From: Formosa algae
GTDB lineage: Bacteria; Bacteroidota; Bacteroidia; Flavobacteriales; Flavobacteriaceae
Direction: 5' to 3'
NCBI RefSeq assembly: GCF_001439665.1
Contig: NZ_LMAK01000004.1
Coordinates: 124,001-188,000, forward strand
DNA length: 64,000 bases
Numbering within the stretch: position 1 is the stretch's first letter; each line of letters starts with the position of its first letter. The notes below the pieces were generated by a model. It was given only the letters and a program-made list of their open reading frames with translations, did no database searches and was not told the DNA's origin. Of the stretch, positions 27,970-35,518 are shown in pieces. Made by a program: the position numbers and the translations under genes.

Positions 27970-29592
27970 ATGAAGAAGTATCTTCTATCAATTACTACCT
28001 TATTATTACCCATATTAACTTTCGCACAACAAACTACATCAGAAAAAATTGATGTCATCTTTAAAGAATATACAGGATGGTTTGTAGATGCGATTTTTTA
28101 TGAAATACCATTTACAGATACATTCCAATTACCTTGGGTGTTAATTGTATTAGTAGGAGGAGCTGTTTACTTTACTATATATTTTAAATTTATAAATTTT
28201 ACTGGTTTTAGAATTGCTTTAGATGTGGTTCAAGATAAATACCACGATATTGAAAAGCACGGTGCAGATACTTTATATGGTGACGTAACGCCTAATGAAG
28301 ACGAAAATATTATCGAAACCTTAAGAGATGATAGTGCAGACGGAGAAGTTTCGCACTTTCAGGCTTTAACTGCAGCCTTGTCTGCTACAGTAGGTTTAGG
28401 AAATATAGCCGGAGTTGCTGTTGCCTTATCTATTGGTGGGCCAGGAGCAACCTTCTGGATGATTATTGCAGGACTTTTAGGAATGGCTTCTAAATTTGCA
28501 GAATGTACATTAGGTGTAAAATACCGTGATGTAGGTGAAGATGGAACGGTTTACGGAGGTCCGATGTACTACTTGAAAAAAGGACTTAAAGAAAAAGGGT
28601 TTGGCGGCTTAGGAAAAGTATTAGCTGTTATTTTTGCCATTTTTGTTATTGGTGGTTCTTTTGGTGGTGGTAACATGTTTCAGGCCAACCAAGCAGCTGC
28701 TCAGTTTGTGAAATTAGCAGGTATTGAAGGCTCTAACGGAGGTTTATACTTCGGATTAGTTATGGCGGCTATTGTAGCTGTAGTTATTATTGGAGGTATT
28801 AAACGTATTGCTTCTGTAACAGAAAAAATTGTACCATTTATGGCTGGTATTTATGTTTTAGCCTCTTTAATTATTTTAGGTGCTAATTACAGTCATATTG
28901 GAGATGCCTTTGCTTTAATATACGAAGGTGCTTTTTCTGGTTTAGGAATTGCTGGTGGTTTAGTAGGAGTTATGATTCAAGGGGTACGTCGTGGGGCATT
29001 CTCTAATGAAGCTGGTGTAGGTTCTGCTGCTATTGCGCATTCTGCAGTACGTACAATCTATCCTGCGAGTGAAGGTATTGTAGCTTTATTAGAACCTTTT
29101 GTAGATACCGTTGTAATTTGTACAATGACTGCTTTAGTAATTATCATTACAAATTTTGATGGGCAATTTATGGAATACGGAGTGCCAATCTCTGAAGGTG
29201 TAGAATTAACCGCTACAGCTTTCGATAGTGTAATTCCTCACTTTTCAATTGTATTAACGATTGCTGTAATTTTATTCGCATTCTCTACCATGATTTCTTG
29301 GTCGTATTATGGAATGCAAGGTTGGGTTTACCTTTTCGGAAAAGGAAAAATTACAGATTTAGTGTATAAAGTATTATTCTTGTTTTTCGTAGTAGTAGGA
29401 GCTTCTATTAGTTTAGGTGCGGTTATCGATTTCTCTGATGCCATGATCTTTGCAATGGTAGTGCCAAACATTATTGGTGTGGTATTGCTTACGCCAGTGG
29501 TTAAACGCGAATTAAATAGATATATGACTGCTATCTCTAAGAAAGATGATGCTATAGAAGAAGGTGCTACAGATTATACAGAGCATATGTAA
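27970..29592 (+). CDS. Alanine/glycine:cation symporter (AGCS family)
   Basis: A 540-residue inner-membrane transporter coupling Na+ or H+ to alanine or glycine uptake. Seen are the family signature LGNIAGVAVALSIGGPGATFWM, FAECTLGVKYRD, a GGPMYYLKKGL segment and RGAFSNEAGVGSAAIAHSA with the conserved NEAG. The N-terminus has a cleavable-looking signal peptide ending FAQQ, a variant common in Bacteroidota members. About ten transmembrane segments follow. It is followed after 10 bp by a helix-hairpin-helix gene. I saw no riboswitch in the 113-bp upstream region. Confidence 0.9.
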   Translation: MKKYLLSITTLLLPILTFAQQTTSEKIDVIFKEYTGWFVDAIFYEIPFTDTFQLPWVLIVLVGGAVYFTIYFKFINFTGFRIALDVVQDKYHDIEKHGADTLYGDVTPNEDENIIETLRDDSADGEVSHFQALTAALSATVGLGNIAGVAVALSIGGPGATFWMIIAGLLGMASKFAECTLGVKYRDVGEDGTVYGGPMYYLKKGLKEKGFGGLGKVLAVIFAIFVIGGSFGGGNMFQANQAAAQFVKLAGIEGSNGGLYFGLVMAAIVAVVIIGGIKRIASVTEKIVPFMAGIYVLASLIILGANYSHIGDAFALIYEGAFSGLGIAGGLVGVMIQGVRRGAFSNEAGVGSAAIAHSAVRTIYPASEGIVALLEPFVDTVVICTMTALVIIITNFDGQFMEYGVPISEGVELTATAFDSVIPHFSIVLTIAVILFAFSTMISWSYYGMQGWVYLFGKGKITDLVYKVLFLFFVVVGASISLGAVIDFSDAMIFAMVVPNIIGVVLLTPVVKRELNRYMTAISKKDDAIEEGATDYTEHM

Positions 29593-29602
29593 TATAAAAT
29601 AA

Positions 29603-30481
29603 ATGAATAAATTTAAATCCCATATCATGTTTACTAAACAACAGCGATATGGGATTTTTTTATTGCTTTTAATTATCGTTATTCTTCAATATGTGTATCT
29701 GTTTTGGGATCATACTTCTGAAGAGATTTCATTACCTTCAGACGAATTGGAGGGGTTTCAACAAAAGATAGATTCTCTTAAACTCATAGAATTAGAAGGT
29801 GCTAAACCAAAACTATTCCCTTTTAATCCCAATTATATAACCGATTTTAAAGGTTATAGTTTGGGGATGACGAATGAAGAAATAGATCTTTTACATGCGT
29901 ATCGTGCTCAAAATAAATGGGTAAATTCTGCTAAAGATTTTCAACAAGTTACTGGGGTTTCAGATTCATTACTTCAACAAATATCACCTTTTTTTAAATT
30001 CCCAGAATGGGTGAATCAGAAATCCAATGTGGTAAAATCGTCTTCAAAATCTTCAAATAGAACACTCACTTTTAATGAGAAAACAGATTTAAATACAGCT
30101 ACCGCTGCACAATTACAAACGGTTTATGGTATAGGAAAAACACGGTCTCTTGGGATTATAAAATTCAGAAATTCTTTTGATGGCGGTTTTATTGCAGACG
30201 TTCAGTTAGAAGATGTTTATGGGTTAACTCCAGAAGTAATCGAAAATATTAAATCAAAATTTACAGTAAAGACTCCAAGAACGGTAATTAAGGTAGATTT
30301 AAATACAGCGAACGCTAACGATTTAGTAAAAATACAACATATTGATTATCCGTTAGCTAAAGAAATTTTAGATTACAGAACATTGCACGAAGGCTTCACT
30401 GATTTAGATGAATTATTGAAAGTAAAGGGTTTTCCGTCTCAGAAATTAGATATAATTAAACTATATTTGGCGATCAATTAG
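29603..30481 (+). CDS. ComEA-like helix-hairpin-helix protein
   Basis: A 292-residue protein. A single membrane helix (about residues 17-32, GIFLLLLIIVILQYVYLF) anchors it. Three HhH-like segments follow: DEEIDLLHAYRAQNKW-like, DLNTATAAQLQTVYGIGKTR (about residues 157-176) and DLNTANANDLVKIQHIDY (about 232-249), the last ending in ELLKVKGFPSQKLDII. Such modules bind DNA without sequence specificity, and ComEA uses one in DNA uptake, but the role here is not shown. An internal ATG at 29627 is an alternative start nearer the membrane helix. It probably shares a transcript with the symporter gene. Confidence 0.75.
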   Translation: MNKFKSHIMFTKQQRYGIFLLLLIIVILQYVYLFWDHTSEEISLPSDELEGFQQKIDSLKLIELEGAKPKLFPFNPNYITDFKGYSLGMTNEEIDLLHAYRAQNKWVNSAKDFQQVTGVSDSLLQQISPFFKFPEWVNQKSNVVKSSSKSSNRTLTFNEKTDLNTATAAQLQTVYGIGKTRSLGIIKFRNSFDGGFIADVQLEDVYGLTPEVIENIKSKFTVKTPRTVIKVDLNTANANDLVKIQHIDYPLAKEILDYRTLHEGFTDLDELLKVKGFPSQKLDIIKLYLAIN

Positions 30482-30515
30482 TCCTGTATTCATGGATTAA
30501 AATAGAACTTATTAT

Positions 30516-31682
30516 ATGTATACAATGTACTTCACCGAGGAGCATGAACTGTTTAGAAAGAGTCTTCAAGATTTTTTAAAAAAAGAAGTTGTTCCTCATA
30601 TAAATAAATGGGAAGAAACGGGAACCATAGAACGCTTTATTTGGAAAAAATTTGGTGACATGGGGTATTTCGGAATTAATTATCCTGAGGCCTATGGTGG
30701 ATTAAATTTAGATCTTTTTTATACAGTAATCTTTTTAGAGGAATTACAAAAAATAGACTCTTGTGGTTTTGCAGCTGCAATGTGGGCACATGCCTATTTA
30801 GCGATGACGCATCTTGAAAAAGAAGGCGATGAAACCATAAAGCAAAACTATTTGGTTCCGAGTATTACAGGAGATAAAATTGGTTGTCTGTGTATAAGTG
30901 AGCCTTCTGCAGGGAGTGATGTTGCAGGTATGCGAACAACAGCTGTAAAAGATGGCGATACTTATGTGTTAAACGGATCGAAAACATTTATTACAAATGG
31001 AGTGTATAGCGATTATTTAGTGGTATCTGCTAAAACGAGCCAGGAAGAAGCGCATAAATCTATTAGTATTTTTGTAGTCGATAGAAATACTCCTGGAATT
31101 TCTGCAACAAAGTTAAATAAATTAGGTTGGAGAGCTTCAGATACTGCAGAGATTGCTTTTGATAATGTGGTTATTCCAGCAACTCAGTTAATGGGTGAAG
31201 AAGGAAAAGGATTTCCATACATTATGCAACATTTCGCTTTAGAGCGTTTAATTATGGGAGTGAATGCACATGCTAGAGCAGAATATGCTTTAGACTATGC
31301 ACAAAATTACATGAGTGAGCGTATGGCTTTTGGAAAAACTATAGATAAATTCCAAGCGTTACGTCATAGTTTTGCCGATTTATATTCGGATATGACGATT
31401 TGTAAAACCTTTAATTACGCTGTAACCTATCAATTAAATAAAGGCGAATACGTCGTAAAAGAAGCCACGATTTCTAAATTAAAATCGACTAAAATGGCAG
31501 ATGAAGTGATTTATCAATGTCTTCAATTTTTAGGTGGTTATGGATATATGGAAGATTACCCGTTGGCACGTTTGTTACGTGATAGCCGTTTAGGACCAAT
31601 TGGAGGAGGAACTTCAGAAATCCTTAAAGAAATCATTTCAAAAATGGTTTTAGATAAAAAATATTACAAGCCTGCAACGTAA
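30516..31682 (+). CDS. Acyl-CoA dehydrogenase
   Basis: A 388-residue FAD enzyme that oxidises acyl-CoA at the alpha-beta bond. Signatures are CISEPSAGSDVAGMRTTA (FAD and substrate loop), KTFITNGVYSDYLVV, LGWRASDTAEIAFDNV, and QCLQFLGGYGYMEDYPLARL near the end. The C-terminal position where many members carry the catalytic Glu (EGT) reads GGGTSEI here. Instead Glu243 in FALERLIMG sits where isovaleryl- and long-chain-type enzymes place their base, so the active site is probably of that kind. The natural substrate is unknown. It is preceded by the HhH gene (34 bp) and has no electron-transfer-flavoprotein gene beside it. Confidence 0.88.
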   Translation: MYTMYFTEEHELFRKSLQDFLKKEVVPHINKWEETGTIERFIWKKFGDMGYFGINYPEAYGGLNLDLFYTVIFLEELQKIDSCGFAAAMWAHAYLAMTHLEKEGDETIKQNYLVPSITGDKIGCLCISEPSAGSDVAGMRTTAVKDGDTYVLNGSKTFITNGVYSDYLVVSAKTSQEEAHKSISIFVVDRNTPGISATKLNKLGWRASDTAEIAFDNVVIPATQLMGEEGKGFPYIMQHFALERLIMGVNAHARAEYALDYAQNYMSERMAFGKTIDKFQALRHSFADLYSDMTICKTFNYAVTYQLNKGEYVVKEATISKLKSTKMADEVIYQCLQFLGGYGYMEDYPLARLLRDSRLGPIGGGTSEILKEIISKMVLDKKYYKPAT

Positions 31683-31770
31683 TCGGGTTTGTTAATTTGA
31701 GATTTGTATATTAGATATATAACTAATTACAATTTAAAAATTAATATATTAATGGTTAAATTATAAGGTA

Positions 31771-33198
31771 TTGCATATGAATGTCATCAACAAAACACAT
31801 AGTTTAACCATTTTAGCTTTTCTGTTTGTCGCCTCGATATACGCGCAAACAGAACTAAAAAATAAGATAGTCGATTTCTCGACTATGGTGCCTATAGAAA
31901 GTGCAAGTATTTATATTCAGAATACAACAACAGGTACAATAAGTAATGCCGATGGTAAGTTCGTGTTATTGGTGCCTAATGCCATGGAAAACGATACTCT
32001 GGTTATCTCGTCTATAGGATATAAGAGTTTTAAAACCGTTGTAAAAGATTTCGATAACACTGAAGAGGTGTATCTTGAAGAAGATGTTGCCTCTCTAGAC
32101 GAAGTGTTACTAGTAGGCGAGCCGCGTCCTAAAACAGGAAACGATATTGTACTAAAAATGATTAGTAAACTTCCAGAGAATCTTCCCGAATTACCATATT
32201 TAGAAAAAGGATTTTTACGCCATAAAGAGGAAAATAAAAAAGAGTTTAAATGGCTTATTGAAAGCGCAATTACGCTTTACGATTCTAGTGCACAATCTCC
32301 AGCCTATAGAAACTTAAAAATTAATGTAGACGAGATGCGTAAAAGTTACGACTTACGCGATGTAGATAGTTTATTGGCATACACATCCTACTTAAAGCAA
32401 AACGGAAATAGAAACCTTCGCGCACAAAATTTAAAAAGAGATACTATACAAACAGCATCTTTAATTAAAGCGATTAAGTGGAACGATACGAGAACTAACG
32501 GACTTAAAAACTTGTTTGGAGGTAAATTGAATTTACTTAGAAATACAACATCTGCAAGAGCATTATTTGGTGAACATGTTTTAGATTATCATCAGTTTGC
32601 ATTAGATACTGTGTTAGTAGATAATGAAAGAAAAATTTATAAAATTAAAATCGCTGAAGGGAAGGAGTATGTGAATTTAGAAACACCTGGTATTTTTAAC
32701 GATGGTTATGTTGCCAATGGATGGTTGTATGTGTATTGGGACACTTATGCAGTAAAGAAAATTGAATATGAATTAATTGCAACTTCAGAAGCTCAGAAAA
32801 ATAGAAGTAAAATATTGTTCGACACCCAAGTGAATCATAAACTGGTAATGACATATATGGAATACGATGGTAAAATGTATCCAAATTATGTGTCTTACGA
32901 AACACCTAAACTAGTTAATGTTGGCCCTAAGGTTGTTAATACAGACGATCCGGTAGCTGCACAACGAGCCAAAGACGAGCGGTTTTATAAAACAAAACAA
33001 GAAATATTATTTACAGAAATTATATTAGACCCTGAATTGGTGCAGTCTGCACTTCAAAAAGACTGGGATCCAAATATATTTGCTATCAAGCCCTATAATA
33101 AAGAGTTTTGGGATAATTATAATACGCTTCTAGAGAGTGAAGAAGACGAAAAGTTAATTCAAGACTTAACAAAAAGGTCAGGCTTGTTTAAGGACTAA
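31771..33198 (+). CDS. CarboxypepD_reg-like exported protein
   Basis: A 475-residue protein with a signal peptide ending SIYAQTE. Residues about 27-115 form the CarboxypepD_reg-like beta-sandwich: IVDFSTMVPIESASIYIQNT, GTISNADGKFVL and ISSIGYKSFKT. The remaining 360 residues have an LPYLEKGFLRHKEEN region and a beta-rich part, without TonB plug or barrel motifs and without an aromatic C-terminus (it ends SGLFKD). It is likely periplasmic or attached to the outer membrane. The function is unknown; the domain also occurs in SusC-like receptors, but this is a different architecture. The start could also be the second Met (residue 3). Confidence 0.7.
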   Translation: MHMNVINKTHSLTILAFLFVASIYAQTELKNKIVDFSTMVPIESASIYIQNTTTGTISNADGKFVLLVPNAMENDTLVISSIGYKSFKTVVKDFDNTEEVYLEEDVASLDEVLLVGEPRPKTGNDIVLKMISKLPENLPELPYLEKGFLRHKEENKKEFKWLIESAITLYDSSAQSPAYRNLKINVDEMRKSYDLRDVDSLLAYTSYLKQNGNRNLRAQNLKRDTIQTASLIKAIKWNDTRTNGLKNLFGGKLNLLRNTTSARALFGEHVLDYHQFALDTVLVDNERKIYKIKIAEGKEYVNLETPGIFNDGYVANGWLYVYWDTYAVKKIEYELIATSEAQKNRSKILFDTQVNHKLVMTYMEYDGKMYPNYVSYETPKLVNVGPKVVNTDDPVAAQRAKDERFYKTKQEILFTEIILDPELVQSALQKDWDPNIFAIKPYNKEFWDNYNTLLESEEDEKLIQDLTKRSGLFKD

Positions 33199-33251
33199 AT
33201 GCTTCTTTTTAAATATTTTATTTTTTTAATAGGATAATTTAAATTAATTTT

Positions 33252-33259
33252 TAATTTTG
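33252..33259 (+). promoter_or_regulatory. -7 promoter box of rpsU (TAATTTTG)
   Basis: TAATTTTG matches TAnnTTTG. It lies 35 bp before the rpsU ATG at 33295, so the mRNA leader would be about 30 nt and would contain the Shine-Dalgarno sequence. An upstream ATG at 33268 would lie almost at the transcript's first bases. Confidence 0.6.
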
Positions 33260-33279
33260 CAGCCCGAATGCTAAAAGAG

Positions 33280-33286
33280 AGGAGGT
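33280..33286 (+). promoter_or_regulatory. Strong Shine-Dalgarno sequence of rpsU (AGGAGGT)
   Basis: AGGAGGT is a full match to the anti-SD core and ends 8 nt before the ATG at 33295. Almost no other gene in the window has an SD, so this site decides the start. It fits the published model in which bS21, with bS18 and bS6, hides the anti-SD on Bacteroidota ribosomes and so controls its own translation. Confidence 0.85.
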
Positions 33287-33294
33287 TAAGGACT

Positions 33295-33489
33295 ATGTTA
33301 ATAATACCAATTAAAGAAGGAGAAAATATAGATAGAGCGTTAAAGCGTTACAAACGAAAGTTTGATAAGACAGGTACAAGACGTCAATTACAGTCTCGTA
33401 AGCAGTTTTTAAAACCTTCAGTGAATAATAGAGCGCTTGTTCAAAAAGCACAATACGTACAAGGATTAAGAGATCAAGAACAAATCTAA
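33295..33489 (+). CDS. rpsU: 30S ribosomal protein bS21
   Basis: A 64-residue bS21 with IPIKEGENIDRALKRYKRKF and TRRQLQSRKQFLKPS, the usual Bacteroidota form. It starts at the ATG at 33295, 8 nt after a perfect Shine-Dalgarno sequence; the upstream in-frame ATG at 33268 would precede the SD and is rejected. In this phylum bS21 helps to shield the 16S rRNA 3' tail, which explains why SD sequences are rare elsewhere. The gene stands alone, closed by a terminator 23 bp downstream. Confidence 0.95.
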   Translation: MLIIPIKEGENIDRALKRYKRKFDKTGTRRQLQSRKQFLKPSVNNRALVQKAQYVQGLRDQEQI

Positions 33490-33511
33490 TCTGTACATTA
33501 AGTAATACATG

Positions 33512-33539
33512 AAAATCCTGCAATAGCAGGATTTTTTTT
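33512..33539 (+). terminator. Intrinsic terminator of rpsU
   Basis: A perfect 10-bp stem AAAATCCTGC / GCAGGATTTT with an AATA loop is followed by a T-run (33532-33539). Confidence 0.9.
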
Positions 33540-33603
33540 GCGCTTTATTTAACTATTTCTCATTTTAAACTTACTATATTAGCAATAACACAGATGCTAG
33601 CTT

Positions 33604-34494
33604 ATGATTTTTTCTTCCTTTTTAGACTATTTACTGCTCGAGAAAAACTACTCGGCTTTAACTGTAAATGCCTATAAAAAAGATTTACAAGATTGTTTAG
33701 ACTTTATTACTGCTGAGTATGAGCAAGACACCTTAGTTGATGTAAACTATCCACAACTACGAAGATGGATTGTGAGTTTGGTAGAAAGTGGTCTGTCTAA
33801 TCGTAGTGTGAACAGAAAATTATCAGCATTAAATTCATATTACAAATTTTTAATGAAGGTCGGAGATCTCGATCAGAATCCATTAGCCAAGCATAAAGCA
33901 TTAAAAGCAAAAAAGACCATTCAGATTCCGTTTTCAGAAAAAGAAGTGAAATCTGTGTTGGACGATTTTCCCCACGAACACGATTTTGAAGGTTTACGCA
34001 ATAGATTAATTATAGAGTTATTCTATTCAACAGGTATACGGCGTATTGAACTTGTACAATTACAAGTGGCCGATTTCAATCTTTCTAACCATACCTTAAA
34101 AGTATTGGGGAAGCGTAATAAAGAGCGTTTAGTGCCTTTGTTACCTTCTGTAATAGAGGTGATTGTATTGTATTTACAGGCGCGAAAATCCCTAAATCAT
34201 ATTACAGATACGGGCTATATGTTTTTAACCCAAAAAGGCGTTAAAATTTATGAAACACTTGTTTACAGAATAATAAATAACTATTTTAGTTTAGCATCTA
34301 CAAAAGTAAAAAAGAGCCCGCATATATTAAGGCATTCATTTGCAACTCATTTACTCAATCAAGGTGCAGATTTGAATGCCGTTAAAGAACTTCTAGGGCA
34401 TTCCAGTCTCGCGTCAACTCAAGTTTATACGCATAATAGCATAGCAGAATTAAAAAAGGTGTATTTAAATACGCATCCAAGAAATAAGAAATAG
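33604..34494 (+). CDS. xerC: Tyrosine recombinase XerC
   Basis: A 296-residue tyrosine recombinase that resolves chromosome dimers with XerD at dif. The N-terminal SAM-like core-binding domain (residues 1-85) includes NRKLSALNSYYKFL. Catalytic residues are Arg146 (TGIRRIEL), Lys170 (LGKRNKERLVPL), His240 and Arg243 (PHILRHSFATHLL), His266 (LLGHSSLASTQVY) and the Tyr275 nucleophile. The length and the position between rpsU and hpf are typical of Flavobacteriaceae, so this is the housekeeping enzyme and not a phage integrase. Confidence 0.9.
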   Translation: MIFSSFLDYLLLEKNYSALTVNAYKKDLQDCLDFITAEYEQDTLVDVNYPQLRRWIVSLVESGLSNRSVNRKLSALNSYYKFLMKVGDLDQNPLAKHKALKAKKTIQIPFSEKEVKSVLDDFPHEHDFEGLRNRLIIELFYSTGIRRIELVQLQVADFNLSNHTLKVLGKRNKERLVPLLPSVIEVIVLYLQARKSLNHITDTGYMFLTQKGVKIYETLVYRIINNYFSLASTKVKKSPHILRHSFATHLLNQGADLNAVKELLGHSSLASTQVYTHNSIAELKKVYLNTHPRNKK

Positions 34495-34533
34495 TACGAA
34501 AGGACCTATTGTTTAATATTAAATTTAATAAGT

Positions 34534-34836
34534 ATGAAAGTAAACATTCAATCAGTTAATTTTAACGCAGACCAAAAATTGATAGATTTTGTTCAAAAGC
34601 GAATGGATAAATTAGACCAGTTTTACGATAAGGTAATAAGTTCCGATGTTTATTTAAAAGTAGAAAACACTAGCGACAAGGAAAATAAAATTTTTGAAGC
34701 CAGAGTAAGTGTTCCCGGCGATAGTTTTATGGTTAAGAAACAATGCAAGTCTTTTGAAGAAGGCGCAGATTGTGCTGCTTCATCCCTAGAAAGACAGTTA
34801 AAAAAGCGTAAAGAGAAATTAAAATCATATTTATAA
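34534..34836 (+). CDS. hpf: Ribosome hibernation-promoting factor (HPF/RaiA)
   Basis: A 100-residue short-form HPF/RaiA protein with a beta-alpha-beta-beta-beta-alpha fold. The start MKVNIQSVNFNADQKLIDFV and FVQKRMDKLDQFYDKVI match the family, and the C-terminal helix is rich in Lys (LERQLKKRKEKLKSYL). It binds the 30S decoding site in stationary phase to inactivate ribosomes. It lies between xerC and the tRNA-tuf operon. Confidence 0.9.
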   Translation: MKVNIQSVNFNADQKLIDFVQKRMDKLDQFYDKVISSDVYLKVENTSDKENKIFEARVSVPGDSFMVKKQCKSFEEGADCAASSLERQLKKRKEKLKSYL

Positions 34837-34858
34837 TAAAAATATTTGCAAAAATGTT

Positions 34859-34887
34859 TTGAATAAAAGAATAAATATATACATTTG
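34859..34887 (+). promoter_or_regulatory. Promoter of the tRNA-tuf operon (TTG, TACATTTG)
   Basis: TTG at 34859-34861 and TACATTTG at 34880-34887, 18 bp apart, match the -33/-7 consensus. The expected start point is close to 34891-34895, at the foot of the hairpin that follows. Confidence 0.6.
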
Positions 34888-34888
34888 C

Positions 34889-34917
34889 AGTCCGTTAGAA
34901 ATAGCGGACTTTTTTTG
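34889..34917 (+). terminator. Terminator-like hairpin between promoter and tRNA-Thr
   Basis: A 9-bp stem AGTCCGTTA / TAGCGGACT (one T-G pair) with a GAAA tetraloop is followed by seven Ts. It is either the hpf terminator overlapping the next promoter or an attenuator at the very 5' end of the tRNA-tuf transcript. Confidence 0.7.
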
Positions 34918-34938
34918 TGAAAGAAAAAAGTGTAAAAA

Positions 34939-35012
34939 GCCGATGTAGCTCAGCTGGCTAGAGCAGCTGATTTGTAATCAGCAGGTCGTGGGTTCGAGTC
35001 CCTCCATCGGCT
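34939..35012 (+). tRNA. tRNA-Thr(TGT)
   Basis: A 74-nt cloverleaf: acceptor GCCGATG / CATCGGC, D-arm GCTC..GAGC, anticodon stem GCTGA / TCAGC with loop TTTGTAA (anticodon TGT) and the T-arm around GGTTCGAGTCC. CCA is not encoded. An identical copy lies at 52782-52855, and the last bases recur at 35105-35124. Confidence 0.95.
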
Positions 35013-35080
35013 CAATAAAGTGAAAAGTGCAACAGGAAGTTGAAAGTGTAGTGAAAATGCAATTTTAACTGGGACGAGAA

Positions 35081-35105
35081 GTTTATCCTGAGCATAGTCG
35101 AAGGG
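35081..35105. repeat. REP-like sequence (TCCTGAGCATAGTCGAAGGG core)
   Basis: The core TCCTGAGCATAGTCGAAGGG resembles a short dispersed repeat common in many bacterial genomes (its reverse complement begins CCCTTCGAC). Here it directly adjoins a copy of the tRNA-Thr 3' end. Only one copy is seen in this window. Confidence 0.45.
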
Positions 35106-35124
35106 AGTCCCTCCATCGGCTCAA
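35105..35124 (+). repeat. 20-bp duplicate of the tRNA-Thr 3' end
   Basis: GAGTCCCTCCATCGGCTCAA is identical to 34997-35016 (3' half of the T-arm, acceptor strand and flank of tRNA-Thr). No tRNA can form here. It may be a scar of recombination at the tRNA or the remnant of a third tRNA-Thr copy. Confidence 0.75.
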
Positions 35125-35154
35125 GTTCTTTTAAAGAGTGAAAAATTTATAATT

Positions 35155-35236
<82 letters not shown>

Positions 35237-35301
35237 CATTATTTTTAGAATGGAAACATTGTGAAAGTGATTATAATTATAAATACAGGAATTAAAATAA
35301 T

Positions 35302-35374
35302 GCGAGAGTAGCTCAGTTGGTAGAGCGTCAGCCTTCCAAGCTGAATGTCGCCGGTTCGAACCCGGTCTCTCGCT
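35302..35374 (+). tRNA. tRNA-Gly(TCC)
   Basis: A 73-nt cloverleaf: acceptor GCGAGAG / CTCTCGC, anticodon stem CAGC / GCTG around loop CTTCCAA (anticodon TCC) and the T-arm GGTTCGAACCC. Confidence 0.94.
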
Positions 35375-35383
35375 CAATTTTAA

Positions 35384-35455
35384 GCCGGTGTAGCTCAGGG
35401 GTAGAGCGTTTCCTTGGTAAGGAAGAGGTCACGGGTTCAATTCCCGTCATTGGCT
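35384..35455 (+). tRNA. tRNA-Thr(GGT)
   Basis: A 72-nt cloverleaf: acceptor GCCGGTG / CATTGGC with two G-T pairs, anticodon stem TTTCC / GGAA with loop TTGGTAA (anticodon GGT) and the T-arm GGTTCAATTCC. It lies 63 bp before tuf. Confidence 0.92.
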
Positions 35456-35518
35456 CTATTAAAGACATAAAGTAGAATACACTAATATTATTATATAACT
35501 AAGATTAAATTTTAAAAC

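Noticed and set aside
33268-33294. Upstream in-frame ATG that would extend rpsU by nine codons
   Set aside because: The strong Shine-Dalgarno at 33280-33286 lies inside this extension, and bS21 homologues start at MLIIPIKEG-like sequence.
33604-34494. Integrase marking a mobile element next to the tRNA cluster
   Set aside because: The gene is the housekeeping XerC type in its usual place, and no element genes lie between it and the tRNAs.
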